Positions 7,987 through 16,561 of a stretch of DNA of 64,000 nucleotides are shown one piece after another; the stretch's first letter is position 1, and each line of letters begins with the position of its first letter. The notes under the pieces are model-generated. The model had not been told where the DNA came from. It was given only the letters and a program-made list of their open reading frames with translations, and made no database searches. The stretch is from Rhizorhabdus histidinilytica. GTDB lineage: Bacteria; Pseudomonadota; Alphaproteobacteria; Sphingomonadales; Sphingomonadaceae. The translations under genes were made by a program, and so were the position numbers. Location of the stretch: assembly GCF_900167915.1 (NCBI RefSeq), contig NZ_FUYM01000011.1, positions 1 to 64,000 of the forward strand, read 5' to 3'.

Positions 7987-8961
7987 ATGCAACTGAGCCG
8001 CGAGGAGCTGGTCGGCGCCTACCGCCGGATGGCGACGATACGCCAGTTCGAGGAACGCCTGCACGAGGAGATCAAGACGGGCGAGATCGCCGGCTTCACC
8101 CATCTCTATGCCGGGCAGGAAGCGGTGGCCGTGGGGATCTGCGACCAGCTCAGCGTCGAGGACATGATCGTCTCCACCCATCGCGGCCACGGCCATTGCA
8201 TCGCCAAGGGCTGCGACGTGAAGGCGATGATGCAGGAGATTTTCGGCCGCGCCGGGGGCACCTGCAAGGGGCGCGGCGGATCGATGCACATCGCCGACCT
8301 GTCGGTGGGCATGCTGGGCGCCAACGGCATCGTCGGCGGCGGCGCGCCGCAGGCGGTTGGCGCGGCGCTGGCGGCCCGGCTCGACGGCAAGGGGCGGGTC
8401 GCGATCGCCTTCTCGGGCGACGGCGCCTGCAACCAGGGCACCACCTTCGAGGCGATGAACATGGCGGTCGTCACCAAGGCGCCCGCGATCTTCGTGTTCG
8501 AGAACAACCATTATTCTGAGCACACTGGCGACGCCTATGCGGTGGGCACCGCCAGGGACATCGCCAGCCGCGCCGAGGCGTTCGGGATGAAGGCGTGGCG
8601 CGCCAACGGCTGCGACTATTTCGACACCTATGAGACGATGCGCGAGCTGCTCGATCATGTCCGCGCCGGCAACGGCCCGGCGGCGATCGAGCTCGATACC
8701 GAGCGCTTCTTCGGCCATTTCGAAGGCGATCCGCAGCGCTATCGCGGCAAGGGCGAGCTCGATCGCATCCGCGAGGAGCGCGACTGCCTCAAGGCGTTCC
8801 GCGCGAAGGTCGCGGAGGCGAAGCTGCTCGACCCCGCCGATCTCGACGCGGTCGATGCCGAGGTCGCGGCCCTGATCGAGGCGGCCGTGGTCGAGGCGCG
8901 CGCCGCGCCCGCGCCCGATCCGGCAACCGTCGCCGACGACGTCTATGTCGATTATTACTGA
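7987..8961 (+). CDS. Thiamine-dependent 2-oxoacid/acetoin dehydrogenase E1, alpha subunit
   Basis: E1alpha of a pyruvate/acetoin-dehydrogenase-type complex, 324 aa. The thiamine diphosphate/Mg motif GDGACNQG starts near residue 144 and ends at the ENN about 28 residues later. The HRGHGHCIAKG and GRGGSMH segments are typical of E1alpha. Start 7987 follows AGGAAA and gives the usual family start; an earlier ATG at 7936 would overlap the Rieske gene by 41 bases. With E1beta it should decarboxylate a 2-oxoacid, or cleave a ketol/diketone as acetoin dehydrogenase does, and pass the acyl group to the lipoyl E2. The Rieske/SDR context favours a pathway-specific substrate over pyruvate. Confidence 0.93.
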   Translation: MQLSREELVGAYRRMATIRQFEERLHEEIKTGEIAGFTHLYAGQEAVAVGICDQLSVEDMIVSTHRGHGHCIAKGCDVKAMMQEIFGRAGGTCKGRGGSMHIADLSVGMLGANGIVGGGAPQAVGAALAARLDGKGRVAIAFSGDGACNQGTTFEAMNMAVVTKAPAIFVFENNHYSEHTGDAYAVGTARDIASRAEAFGMKAWRANGCDYFDTYETMRELLDHVRAGNGPAAIELDTERFFGHFEGDPQRYRGKGELDRIREERDCLKAFRAKVAEAKLLDPADLDAVDAEVAALIEAAVVEARAAPAPDPATVADDVYVDYY

Positions 8962-8975
8962 GGGAGGCCGCTGAC

Positions 8976-9986
8976 ATGGCGATCATGACCATCCGCGATG
9001 CCATCCTCCAGACGCTCCATGCGGAGATGGAACGCGATCCCGATATCCTGCTGCTCGGCGAGGATGTCGTCGGCGGCAACGGCACCGCCGGCGGGCCCGA
9101 GGCGATCGGCGGCATCTGGGGCACGTCGGGCGGGCTCTATGCCAAGTTCGGCCCCGACCGGGTGATCGACACGCCGATCTCCGAAAGCGCGATCGTCGGC
9201 GCGGCGGCCGGTGCGGCGCTGGCCGGCAAGCGGCCCGTGGCCGAGCTGATGTTCGCCGATTTCGTCGGCGTCAGCCTCGACCAGATATGGAACCAGATCG
9301 CCAAGTTCCGCTACATGTTCGGCGGCAAGACCCGCTGCCCGGCGGTGATCCGCCTGGTCTACGGCGCGGGCATGAACACCGCCGCCCAGCACAGCCAGTC
9401 GGTCTATGCGATGCTGACCGCGATGCCGGGGCTGAAGGTCGTGCTGCCCGCGACCCCGGCCGACGCCAAGGGACTGTTGACCGAAGCGCTGCGCGGCGAC
9501 GACCCGGTGATGTTCTTCGAGCACAAGACGCTCTACGGCGTGAAGGGTGAGGTGCCCGACGGCGACCATCGCCAGCGCTTCGGCGAAGCGCGGATGGTGC
9601 GCGAAGGCGGTGACGCGACGATCGTGACCTGTGGCCGGATGGTCAACTTCTCGGAGAAGGCGGCCGACAAGCTGGCGGCCGACGGGATCGGCTGCGACGT
9701 CATCGACCTGCGTACCACCAGCCCGCTCGACGAGGAGGCGATCCTGGATTCGGTCGAGGCGACCGGTCGGCTCGTCGTCGTCGACGAAAGCCCGCCGCGT
9801 TGCAGCCTCGCCGCCGACATCTGTGCGCTGGTCGCGACCAAAGCGTTCAGCAGCCTCAAGGCGCCGCCCGAGCTGGTCACCGGCCCGCACAGCCCGATCC
9901 CCTTCGCGCGCGAGCTCGAACGCGCCTGGGTGCCGTCGCCGCAGAAGATCGAGGCCGCGGTCCGCCGCGTCCTCGCCGCCGGCTGA
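8976..9986 (+). CDS. 2-oxoacid/acetoin dehydrogenase E1, beta subunit
   Basis: Transketolase-like beta subunit, 336 aa. Diagnostic segments are LLGEDVVGGNGTAGG near residue 25, DTPISESAIVGAAAGAAL, GGKTRCPAVIR, and the C-terminal transketolase domain with VDESPPRCSLAADI. An AGGGAGG Shine-Dalgarno lies 8 bases before the ATG and the gene starts 14 bases after E1alpha. It completes the thiamine active site with E1alpha and provides the E2-binding surface. The DSVEATGRLVVVDES segment matches acetoin and pyruvate dehydrogenase E1beta equally, so the substrate remains open. Confidence 0.93.
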   Translation: MAIMTIRDAILQTLHAEMERDPDILLLGEDVVGGNGTAGGPEAIGGIWGTSGGLYAKFGPDRVIDTPISESAIVGAAAGAALAGKRPVAELMFADFVGVSLDQIWNQIAKFRYMFGGKTRCPAVIRLVYGAGMNTAAQHSQSVYAMLTAMPGLKVVLPATPADAKGLLTEALRGDDPVMFFEHKTLYGVKGEVPDGDHRQRFGEARMVREGGDATIVTCGRMVNFSEKAADKLAADGIGCDVIDLRTTSPLDEEAILDSVEATGRLVVVDESPPRCSLAADICALVATKAFSSLKAPPELVTGPHSPIPFARELERAWVPSPQKIEAAVRRVLAAG

Positions 9987-9997
9987 GGGGCGCGACG

Positions 9998-11410
9998 ATG
10001 GCCAGGCTCAAAGCCTTCACCATGCCCAAATGGGGCATCGAGATGTCGGAAGGCACCATCGCCGAATGGATGGTGGCCGAGAACCAGCCCTTCGCGAAGG
10101 GCACGGTGCTGACTCTGATCGAAACCGACAAGATCACCAACGAGGTCGAGGCCGAGGCCGACGGGCGTTTCGTCCGGCTGATCGCTGAGGCGGGGCAGAC
10201 CTATCCGGTCGGCGCGCTGCTGGCGGTGCTGTCCGACGGCGGCGAGGCCGATCCGGCCGAGATCGATGCGCTGGTCGCCGGCTTCAAGCCGGTCGACGCC
10301 AGCTTCGCGCCCGACGGTGACGAGACGCCCGCCGCCGCTCCGCCGGCCGCGCCCGAACCCGTGGCCGCCGCGCCGGCCGCCCCGGCCATCCCGGATGGAA
10401 TCGCGATCAGCCCGGTCGCGCGCGACAAGGCGGTCGCGGCGGGGCTCGACGTCGCCGGCCTGTCCGGATCGGGCCGCGGTGGCCGGATCACCGCGCAGGA
10501 CGTCGACCGGGCGATTTCGCCGCCCGCGGCGCCGACGCTGGTCGGCGTGCTGCCGCCCAGCCCACCGTCGCCCGTGTTCGCGACGCCGATGGCGCGCCGG
10601 GTCGCGGCGATCCACGCCGTGGCGCTCGAAACCATTGCCGGCAGCGGCCCGCGCGGCCGGGTCCGCAAGGCCGACGTGCTCGCGGCGGTGCCGGCCCCGG
10701 CTCCCGCCCCGGTTCCCGTCGCCGCGCCGGCCGCTCCTGCGCCGGGCGAAGTCGAGGTCGTGGCGATGTCGTCGATGCGCCGTACGATCGCCCGCCGGCT
10801 GACCGAGGCGAAGCAGCAGATTCCGCATTTCTACGTCCGCCGACGGGTGCGCGCCGATCGGCTGCTCGCGCTGCGCGCCGCCGTCCAGGGGCAGCGGCCG
10901 AGCGTCAACGACTATCTGGTCAAGGCCTGTGCGCTGGCGCTGATGGAGGTGCCGCAGGTCAACATCCAGGTCCATGGCCAGGAGATCCACCGCTTCGCCG
11001 ACGCCGACGTCGCGGTCGCCGTCGCGACCGAGAAGGGGCTGGTGACGCCGATCGTCCGCGCCGCCGACCGGCTGTCGGTCGCGGAGATCTCGGCAGCCAT
11101 GGCCGGCCTCGCCCAGCGCGCCCGCGCCGGCAAGCTCAAGCCCGAGGAGTTCACCGGCGGCAGCTTCTCGCTGTCGAACCTCGGCGGCTTCGGGGTCGAG
11201 CAGTTCGACGCGATCATCAACCCGCCGCAGGGCGCGATCCTCGCGGTCGGCACCGCCCGGCCCGAGCCGATCGACGACGACGGCGCGATCCGCATCGTGC
11301 CGGTGCTGCACCTGTCGCTGTCCTGCGACCACCGCGCGATCGACGGCGCCGACGGCGGCCGCTTCCTGGCGGCGCTGGCCGGGCTGATCGAGAATCCGGG
11401 GTTGTTGTAG
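9998..11410 (+). CDS. Dihydrolipoamide acyltransferase (E2) with two peripheral-subunit-binding domains
   Basis: E2 core of the complex, 470 aa. An N-terminal lipoyl domain has the lipoylation lysine K45 in ETDKITNEV. Two peripheral-subunit-binding domains follow, about residues 136-172 (ISPVARDKA ... GRGGRITAQDV) and 194-230 (ATPMARRVA ... GSGPRGRVRKADV), separated by Pro/Ala linkers. The acyltransferase domain (about 251-470) ends with the catalytic DHRAIDG, H445 and D449. Most bacterial E2s have one such binding domain. ATG 9998 starts directly at the lipoyl domain. There is no dihydrolipoamide dehydrogenase (E3) gene in the window, so E3 must be shared. Last gene of the operon. Confidence 0.93.
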   Translation: MARLKAFTMPKWGIEMSEGTIAEWMVAENQPFAKGTVLTLIETDKITNEVEAEADGRFVRLIAEAGQTYPVGALLAVLSDGGEADPAEIDALVAGFKPVDASFAPDGDETPAAAPPAAPEPVAAAPAAPAIPDGIAISPVARDKAVAAGLDVAGLSGSGRGGRITAQDVDRAISPPAAPTLVGVLPPSPPSPVFATPMARRVAAIHAVALETIAGSGPRGRVRKADVLAAVPAPAPAPVPVAAPAAPAPGEVEVVAMSSMRRTIARRLTEAKQQIPHFYVRRRVRADRLLALRAAVQGQRPSVNDYLVKACALALMEVPQVNIQVHGQEIHRFADADVAVAVATEKGLVTPIVRAADRLSVAEISAAMAGLAQRARAGKLKPEEFTGGSFSLSNLGGFGVEQFDAIINPPQGAILAVGTARPEPIDDDGAIRIVPVLHLSLSCDHRAIDGADGGRFLAALAGLIENPGLL

Positions 11411-11434
11411 GGGGGCATTCCCCTTTTCTGAAGC

Positions 11435-11531
11435 CGTCACCCCAGCGTAGGCTGGGGTCCATGTCTCCATTCACCCGAGATGATCATCGGGGAGAGAGCA
11501 GACATGGATGCCAGCCTTCGCTGGCATGACG
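11435..11531. repeat. Composite palindromic intergenic repeat, family A, copy 1
   Basis: About 97 bases between convergent genes. Bounded by CGTCA and TGACG, it holds a CCCCAGC-gtag-GCTGGGG hairpin (11440-11457), the inverted pair TCCATGTCT / AGACATGGA, and a TGCCAGC-cttc-GCTGGCA hairpin (11509-11526). A related copy lies at 20539-20636. The weak GGGG-catt-CCCC-TTTT hairpin just before it (11412-11427) may end the E2 operon. Confidence 0.8.
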
Positions 11532-11554
11532 ATGATAAGTGGGATGTGTTATCC

Positions 11555-11851
11555 TCACCCTAGCGATCGGTAGAAGGCGATCTTCATCTCGCCGTCGAGG
11601 CAGTCGAGGATCGGCGGGACCAGCCGGTCGTGGAAGTCGATGTGCATGTGATGGTCGAACGCCGCGTCGTCGCGGAAGGTGGCGACCACCTGGAACAGGT
11701 CGGGGTCCTCCTCCGACTGGAAAAGTTCGTAGACCAGAGCGTCGGGTTCGCTCTTGAACACCAGCGCTTTGAGCTCGGTCTGCAGCCGGATCAGCTCGGG
11801 CCCGCGACCGGGCTTGGCGCGCAGCTCGGCGATGAAGCTCTTGCCGCTCAT
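11555..11851 (-). CDS. Antibiotic-biosynthesis-monooxygenase (ABM)-like small protein 1
   Basis: Ferredoxin-fold dimeric alpha/beta-barrel protein of 98 aa. It begins MSGKSFIAELRAKPGRGPEL, followed by the ABM-type VYELFQSEEDPDLFQVVATF and a HHMHIDFHDRLVPP helix. The start overlaps the stop of the acyl-CoA ligase (ATGA), so translation is coupled. A second protein of the same length and fold lies on the other side of the ligase, apparently a diverged duplicate. ABM proteins act as cofactor-less monooxygenases, isomerases or decarboxylases; the activity here is unknown. Confidence 0.85.
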   Translation of the reverse strand: MSGKSFIAELRAKPGRGPELIRLQTELKALVFKSEPDALVYELFQSEEDPDLFQVVATFRDDAAFDHHMHIDFHDRLVPPILDCLDGEMKIAFYRSLG

Positions 11852-13485
11852 GCCGCCGCCCCCAGGCCCAACTCCTCGACGAGCTGGGTGCGCAGCCGGA
11901 ACTTCTGGATCTTCGAGGTCGACATCGGCCACTCGCTCACGACGCGCACATGGCGCGGGATCTTGAAGGCGGCGAGCTTGCCCTTGCAATGGGCGATCAG
12001 CTCGGCCTCCGACACCTGGCCGCCGTCGACCAGCTCGACGAACGCCGCCGGCACCTCGACATAGCGCGGATCGGGCAGACCGACGACCTGCGCCAGCTTC
12101 ACCGCCGGATGGCTCTGCAGCATCGCCTCGATCTCGGCCGCCGCGACATTCTCGCCGCCCACCTTGAGCATGTCCTTGGTACGGCCGTGGAACATGATGT
12201 GGCCGCTTTCGTCGAACGAGCCGATGTCGCCGGTGTGGAACCAGCCGCCACGCAGCACCTCGGCGGTCTTGTCCGGCGCGTTGTAATAGCCCTTGAGCAT
12301 GTTGGGTCCCCGCGCGACGATCTCGCCCTGCTCGCCAAGCCCGCAGTCGCGCCCGGTCTCGGGGTCGACGATGCGCACCTCCCATTCGTCGAGCGGCACG
12401 CCGAGCCGGCCGGTGCGCAGCTCGAAGGGGTCGTCGATGTTGCTGGTGCAGATCGTGCCCGCGCCCTCGGTCAGCCCGTAGGTGCCGACCTGGATCGTAT
12501 GCGGCATCGCCTTGGTCATCGCCTCCTTGATCCAGGCCGGCTGGACCGCGAAGTTCGAGTTCATCAGCCGCAGCTTCGACAGGTCGGTGGAGGCGAAGCT
12601 CGGATGGGTGATCAGGTCCTGCATGATCGTGACGAAGCTGGGATAGGCGACGGTCGCCCCCTCGCGCCCGAGCATGGCGAGCGCGGTCGCCGCGTCGAAA
12701 TGCGGCACCGTCAGATAGGCGCCGCCCGCGTCGATCACCATGGTCAGCGGCAGGATGCCGGCGATGTGGAAGATCGGCAGCGGCGACCAGACCTTGTCCG
12801 CGGCGGTCACGCGGTAGCGCTTGCCGAGGTTGCGGCTGTTGCCGACGATCGCGCGGTGGCTGATCAGCGCCCCCTTGGGGTTGGCGGTAGTGCCCGAGGT
12901 GTAGAGCACCAGCGCGATCTGCTCGGGATCGACCGCGTCGATCCGCGCGTCGACCGCCTTGTCGTCGATCGGGTCGCCCGCGGCCAGCGCCGCCTCGGCC
13001 GAGACCATGAAGGGCTGGCAGGGCGGATCGATGCAGACGATCCGCCGCAGAAGCGGCGCGTCGGCGAGGTCGAGCGCATGGGGATCGGCGTCCGCCAGCG
13101 CCGGGAAGGCGGCCTGGAGGCGGCGCGAGAAGTCGAGCTGGTCGGTGACGGCGCCGGTAGTGACCAGCGCGACCAGGTCGGCGTCGCGGACGAGGAAGGC
13201 CAGCTCATGCGCCTGGTAGCGTGCGTTGACCGGCACCGCGACCGCGCCGATCATGGCGATGCCGAACATCACCTCGACGAATTCGGGGCGGGTGGTGAGC
13301 AGGATGCCGACATTCTGGCCCGGCTCCACCCCCATCGCCAGCAGCGCCTTCGCCCAGCGCCGGGCCGAGGCATGGAGCTCGGCATGGCTCAGCCGCCGGT
13401 CGGGAAAGACCAGCGCGTCGGCATCGCCCCGCGCCGCGGCGCTGGCGCGCAGCATCGCGCCATATGTGTAGATCGGCGCGCTCAT
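11848..13485 (-). CDS. AMP-dependent acyl-CoA synthetase/ligase
   Basis: ANL-superfamily ligase of 545 aa that should activate a carboxylic acid to its CoA thioester. Motif A5-like YTSGTTANPKGALISH lies near residue 190. TYGLTEGAG, the GWFHTGDIG motif, GRTKDMLKVGGENV, and a C-terminal catalytic lysine region (STSKIQKFRLR) follow in order. It is sandwiched between two ABM genes with 4-base overlaps on both sides (13482-13485 and 11848-11851), forming a three-gene operon under operator site 3. The middle position suggests that the acid activated is the product or substrate of the ABM proteins. Confidence 0.93.
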   Translation of the reverse strand: MSAPIYTYGAMLRASAAARGDADALVFPDRRLSHAELHASARRWAKALLAMGVEPGQNVGILLTTRPEFVEVMFGIAMIGAVAVPVNARYQAHELAFLVRDADLVALVTTGAVTDQLDFSRRLQAAFPALADADPHALDLADAPLLRRIVCIDPPCQPFMVSAEAALAAGDPIDDKAVDARIDAVDPEQIALVLYTSGTTANPKGALISHRAIVGNSRNLGKRYRVTAADKVWSPLPIFHIAGILPLTMVIDAGGAYLTVPHFDAATALAMLGREGATVAYPSFVTIMQDLITHPSFASTDLSKLRLMNSNFAVQPAWIKEAMTKAMPHTIQVGTYGLTEGAGTICTSNIDDPFELRTGRLGVPLDEWEVRIVDPETGRDCGLGEQGEIVARGPNMLKGYYNAPDKTAEVLRGGWFHTGDIGSFDESGHIMFHGRTKDMLKVGGENVAAAEIEAMLQSHPAVKLAQVVGLPDPRYVEVPAAFVELVDGGQVSEAELIAHCKGKLAAFKIPRHVRVVSEWPMSTSKIQKFRLRTQLVEELGLGAAA

Positions 13486-13778
13486 CGGGCCGGCTCCAGA
13501 TCGTAGAGCATCTCGCGCTCGTAACTGCCGTCCATGCAGCCGATCATCTGCTCGATCAGCGGCTTGCCATGATCGGTTTCCATATGCGCCTTGTCGGCGG
13601 CCTCGTCGACGAAGGATTCGTAGACCGCGAACATGCCGGGCTCGCCCAGCCGGAAGAATTTGAACGCCAGCGTGCCCGGCTCGCGATCGACGAGCGATTC
13701 CATCTGCCGGGCCAGTGCCACGAATTGATCCTCGCGGTCCGCCTTGATCCGGAACCGCGAAAGGAAGCTGTATGCCAT
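13482..13778 (-). CDS. Antibiotic-biosynthesis-monooxygenase (ABM)-like small protein 2
   Basis: A 98-aa ABM-fold protein opening MAYSFLSRFRIKADREDQF, with FKFFRLGEPGMFAVYESFV and a HMETDHGKPLIEQMIG helix. ATG 13778 is preferred to 13838 because a GAGAGGG Shine-Dalgarno precedes it and the 20-residue extension would run into operator site 3. First gene of the ABM-ligase-ABM operon. It resembles the 11.6-kb protein in length and in the HMxxDH...P segment. Confidence 0.85.
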   Translation of the reverse strand: MAYSFLSRFRIKADREDQFVALARQMESLVDREPGTLAFKFFRLGEPGMFAVYESFVDEAADKAHMETDHGKPLIEQMIGCMDGSYEREMLYDLEPAR

Positions 13779-13832
13779 TCGGCGACCCTCTCCGCCATTC
13801 GGCGCTCGAGCGCCATGTCGAGGCGCATTAGA

Positions 13833-13852
13833 AAACAATCATGACTGATTTT
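13833..13852. promoter_or_regulatory. Island operator site 3 (ABM-ligase-ABM promoter)
   Basis: AAACAATCATGACTGATTTT, 54 bases upstream of the first ABM gene. Confidence 0.7.
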
Positions 13853-13932
13853 TCAAGAGGGCAATTTTCAGGCCGCCGCTTTTGTTGCAACGCATCAATC
13901 CACTGTTGCATGGGGGATACGGAGAAAAAATA

Positions 13933-13952
13933 AAACATACATGACTGATTGC
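13933..13952. promoter_or_regulatory. Island operator site 4 (TonB receptor promoter)
   Basis: AAACATACATGACTGATTGC, 82 bases before the TonB receptor gene and exactly 100 bases from site 3 in the same divergent control region. The right arm is weaker than in other copies. Confidence 0.6.
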
Positions 13953-14034
13953 AATTTGCGTCGCCTGCGGTAATCTCCGCCCCGTTCTGATCGATCCCGG
14001 CCGCAAGAGCCGGGCTTCACGGAGGAGGACGGGG

Positions 14035-16512
14035 ATGCTCAAGCGACATTGGTATATGGGTAGTGCGTGCGCGGCGCTCGCGGCGGCGCTGACGGCGGTC
14101 CCGGCGGCGGCGCAGTCGGCGCCTGCCGAAACGGCGGAAACGGCTTCGGATGGTGCGCTTCAGGAGATCGTCGTCACCGCGACGCGGCGCGACTCCAATC
14201 TCCAGTCGACTGCGATCGCGATCTCGGCGGTCGACGAATCGCTGATCCGCCAGGCGAGCCCGCGCAACGTCGGCGACCTTGCCGCGTTCGTGCCGAACTT
14301 CTCGGCGGCGACGATCACCAACTTCAACGCGGCTTCCTTCTCGATCCGCGGCGTCGGCCAGAACAGCATCATCGTCTATTTCGAGCCGCCGGTCGCGGTG
14401 CTGGTCGACGACTTCGTCATGCCGTCGGTGCAGACCCAGTTGCTCGACACGTTCGACGTCTCGCAGGTTGAGGTGCTGCGCGGCCCGCAGGGCACGCTGT
14501 TCGGCAAGAACACCACCGGCGGCGCCGTCGTCGTCAAGACCAAGCGGCCCCAGCTCGAGAAGATCGAGGTCGAGGGCCGGCTCCAGGTCGGCGATTTCGG
14601 CACGGTGATCCCGCAGGCCGCGTTCAACCTGCCGATCGGCCAGACGCTCGCCTTCCGCGGCGTGATCGGCCACACCCAGTCGGACGGCTATTACAAGAAT
14701 GGCGGCTGCTTCGGCCCCGTCACCCCCTTCGCCGCCACCGCCTTCGCGGCCAAGTTCGCCGGGCAGAGCGGCTGCGGCGACGGCCGCTCGCTTGGCGGGC
14801 AGGATGTGTGGAACGCCCGCGCCAAGCTGCTGTGGGAACCGAGCGACGCGTTCAGCGCGCTGCTCCAGTACGAATATCTGCGTGATCGGTCGGACAGCGT
14901 CCCCTCGGTCAACCTGACCCCGGCGTCGAACGGCTTCCTGTTCCACTCGCTCGGGCTCGGCTCGGTGCCGAACCGCAACAGCGATCCGCTCAAGAACGCC
15001 GCGCTGACCGACCGGCAGGGTGCGCTGATCAAGGAGAAGAGCGGGCAGATCGTCAATGTCGACGGCGCCTATCTGAACATGGACTACAAGACTGACTGGG
15101 GCACATTCACCTCGGTCAGCGGCTATCGCAACCAGCGGTCGCGCCTGCCCAACACCTATATGGGCACCGCGCCGGTGGCGTCCGACGGCACCGTCCTCTC
15201 GCTGTTCGACGCGCAGCGCGACGACAACCGCAAGACCTATCAGCAGGAGCTGCGCTTCGCCTCCTCGTTCGACGGGCCGTTCAACTTCGTCGCGGGCGGC
15301 TTCTACCAGAAGGACAAGACCAGCTTCTGCGTGGCGCAGCTGCTCGGCTTCCTCGACCTTGCCAGCGGCGGGCCGGGCTTCGGCAACTGGAACGACAACC
15401 CCTATCTGCTCTGCAACGCGCAGCGCTCGCGTTCGAAGGCGACCTTCGTCGAGGGCACCTTCAAGTTCACTCCCACGCTGACCCTGACCGGCGGCTTCCG
15501 CTACACCTGGGAGAACAAGAGCTGGTACGGACGCCAGCAGGTGTTCGCGCAGCAGCTCAACGGGGGGTTCGATCCGTCCATCGTGCTCGAGCATGCCCTC
15601 GACGCGAACGTGTTCGACTATACCGCCGGCGTCATCAAGGTGAAGGACAGCGCGCGCGAGCCGACCTGGCGGGTCAGCCTCGGCTGGCAGGCGACGCCGA
15701 CCGTCTTCGCCTATGCGACCTATTCGCGCGGCTTCAAGGCGGGCGGCTTCAACGATCAGATCGGCAGCTTCCATCCCTTCGTCAATGCCGATGGCAGCGA
15801 CAATCCGGCGGCTTTCGCCGCGGCGGCCTCGGCCACCAAGCCCGAGCGCGCCGACAGCTACGAAGCGGGCGTGAAGACTGAATTGTTCGACCGGCACCTG
15901 CGCTTCAACCTGACCGGCTTCTACGTCGACTATAACGACCTGCAGAAGCAGATCGTCGTGCCGCTGGTCGTCGGCGGGCAGCAGTTCCAGGTCACCCGCT
16001 TCTTCAACGCCGCCAAGGCGACGGTGAAGGGCATCGAGCTGGAAAGCACGCTGATCCCGGTGCAGGGCCTCACCCTGCGCGGCCTGGTCGGCTATCAGGA
16101 CGGCAAGTATAAGAGCTATGTCACGCCGATCCCGGCGGGCTACGACCTGTCGAGCGCGCCGCTCGATCGTCTGCCCAAGTGGCAGTGGACGGCGGACGCG
16201 ACCTACGAGCTGCCGATTGGCGACTTCAAGCTGCAGTTCAACGGCAACATCAACTATGTCGCCCGCAACCTGTTCACCCAGTCGATCACCAGCCCGGCGG
16301 AGAACACCTTCCTCAACGCCCGGACGCTGTACAACGCGTCGATCACGCTGATGCAGGCCGACGACAAATATTATGTCCGCCTGATCGGCCGCAACCTCAG
16401 CGACAAGCGCTACCTGACCGGGTCGCAGGTCGTCGGCGGCCTGTGGGCGAACGGCCAGTACGGCCCGCCGCGCTACTTCGGCGCGGAAGTGGGCTTCAAG
16501 CTGGGTAACTAA
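14035..16512 (+). CDS. TonB-dependent outer-membrane receptor 1
   Basis: Outer-membrane active transporter of 825 aa, probably the uptake route for the island's substrate. It has a signal peptide (residues 1-26, ending AAAQ) and a TonB-box/plug start EIVVTATRR. The plug carries the FSIRGVGQNS and VEVLRGPQGTLFGKNTTGG motifs. A long beta-barrel with many aromatic-ended strands ends in FGAEVGFKLGN. A GGAGGA-type Shine-Dalgarno precedes the ATG. It faces the ABM-ligase operon with two operator copies between them and ends in a perfect 12-bp stem terminator. The ligand cannot be read from sequence. Confidence 0.94.
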   Translation: MLKRHWYMGSACAALAAALTAVPAAAQSAPAETAETASDGALQEIVVTATRRDSNLQSTAIAISAVDESLIRQASPRNVGDLAAFVPNFSAATITNFNAASFSIRGVGQNSIIVYFEPPVAVLVDDFVMPSVQTQLLDTFDVSQVEVLRGPQGTLFGKNTTGGAVVVKTKRPQLEKIEVEGRLQVGDFGTVIPQAAFNLPIGQTLAFRGVIGHTQSDGYYKNGGCFGPVTPFAATAFAAKFAGQSGCGDGRSLGGQDVWNARAKLLWEPSDAFSALLQYEYLRDRSDSVPSVNLTPASNGFLFHSLGLGSVPNRNSDPLKNAALTDRQGALIKEKSGQIVNVDGAYLNMDYKTDWGTFTSVSGYRNQRSRLPNTYMGTAPVASDGTVLSLFDAQRDDNRKTYQQELRFASSFDGPFNFVAGGFYQKDKTSFCVAQLLGFLDLASGGPGFGNWNDNPYLLCNAQRSRSKATFVEGTFKFTPTLTLTGGFRYTWENKSWYGRQQVFAQQLNGGFDPSIVLEHALDANVFDYTAGVIKVKDSAREPTWRVSLGWQATPTVFAYATYSRGFKAGGFNDQIGSFHPFVNADGSDNPAAFAAAASATKPERADSYEAGVKTELFDRHLRFNLTGFYVDYNDLQKQIVVPLVVGGQQFQVTRFFNAAKATVKGIELESTLIPVQGLTLRGLVGYQDGKYKSYVTPIPAGYDLSSAPLDRLPKWQWTADATYELPIGDFKLQFNGNINYVARNLFTQSITSPAENTFLNARTLYNASITLMQADDKYYVRLIGRNLSDKRYLTGSQVVGGLWANGQYGPPRYFGAEVGFKLGN

Positions 16513-16520
16513 CCCCTGGG

Positions 16521-16549
16521 GGACGGCGCCCGCGTGACGGGCGCCGTCC
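16521..16549. terminator. Bidirectional hairpin terminator
   Basis: Perfect 12-bp stem GGACGGCGCCCG / CGGGCGCCGTCC with a 5-base loop, followed by TTCCCCTTTT. It lies between the convergent TonB receptor and CMD-like genes. Confidence 0.85.
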
Positions 16550-16561
16550 TTCCCCTTTTCC

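Noticed and set aside
8976-9986. Annotation of the E1 genes as housekeeping pyruvate dehydrogenase
   Set aside because: The operon context (SDR and Rieske, with regulon operator, and no E3) argues for a pathway-specific complex.
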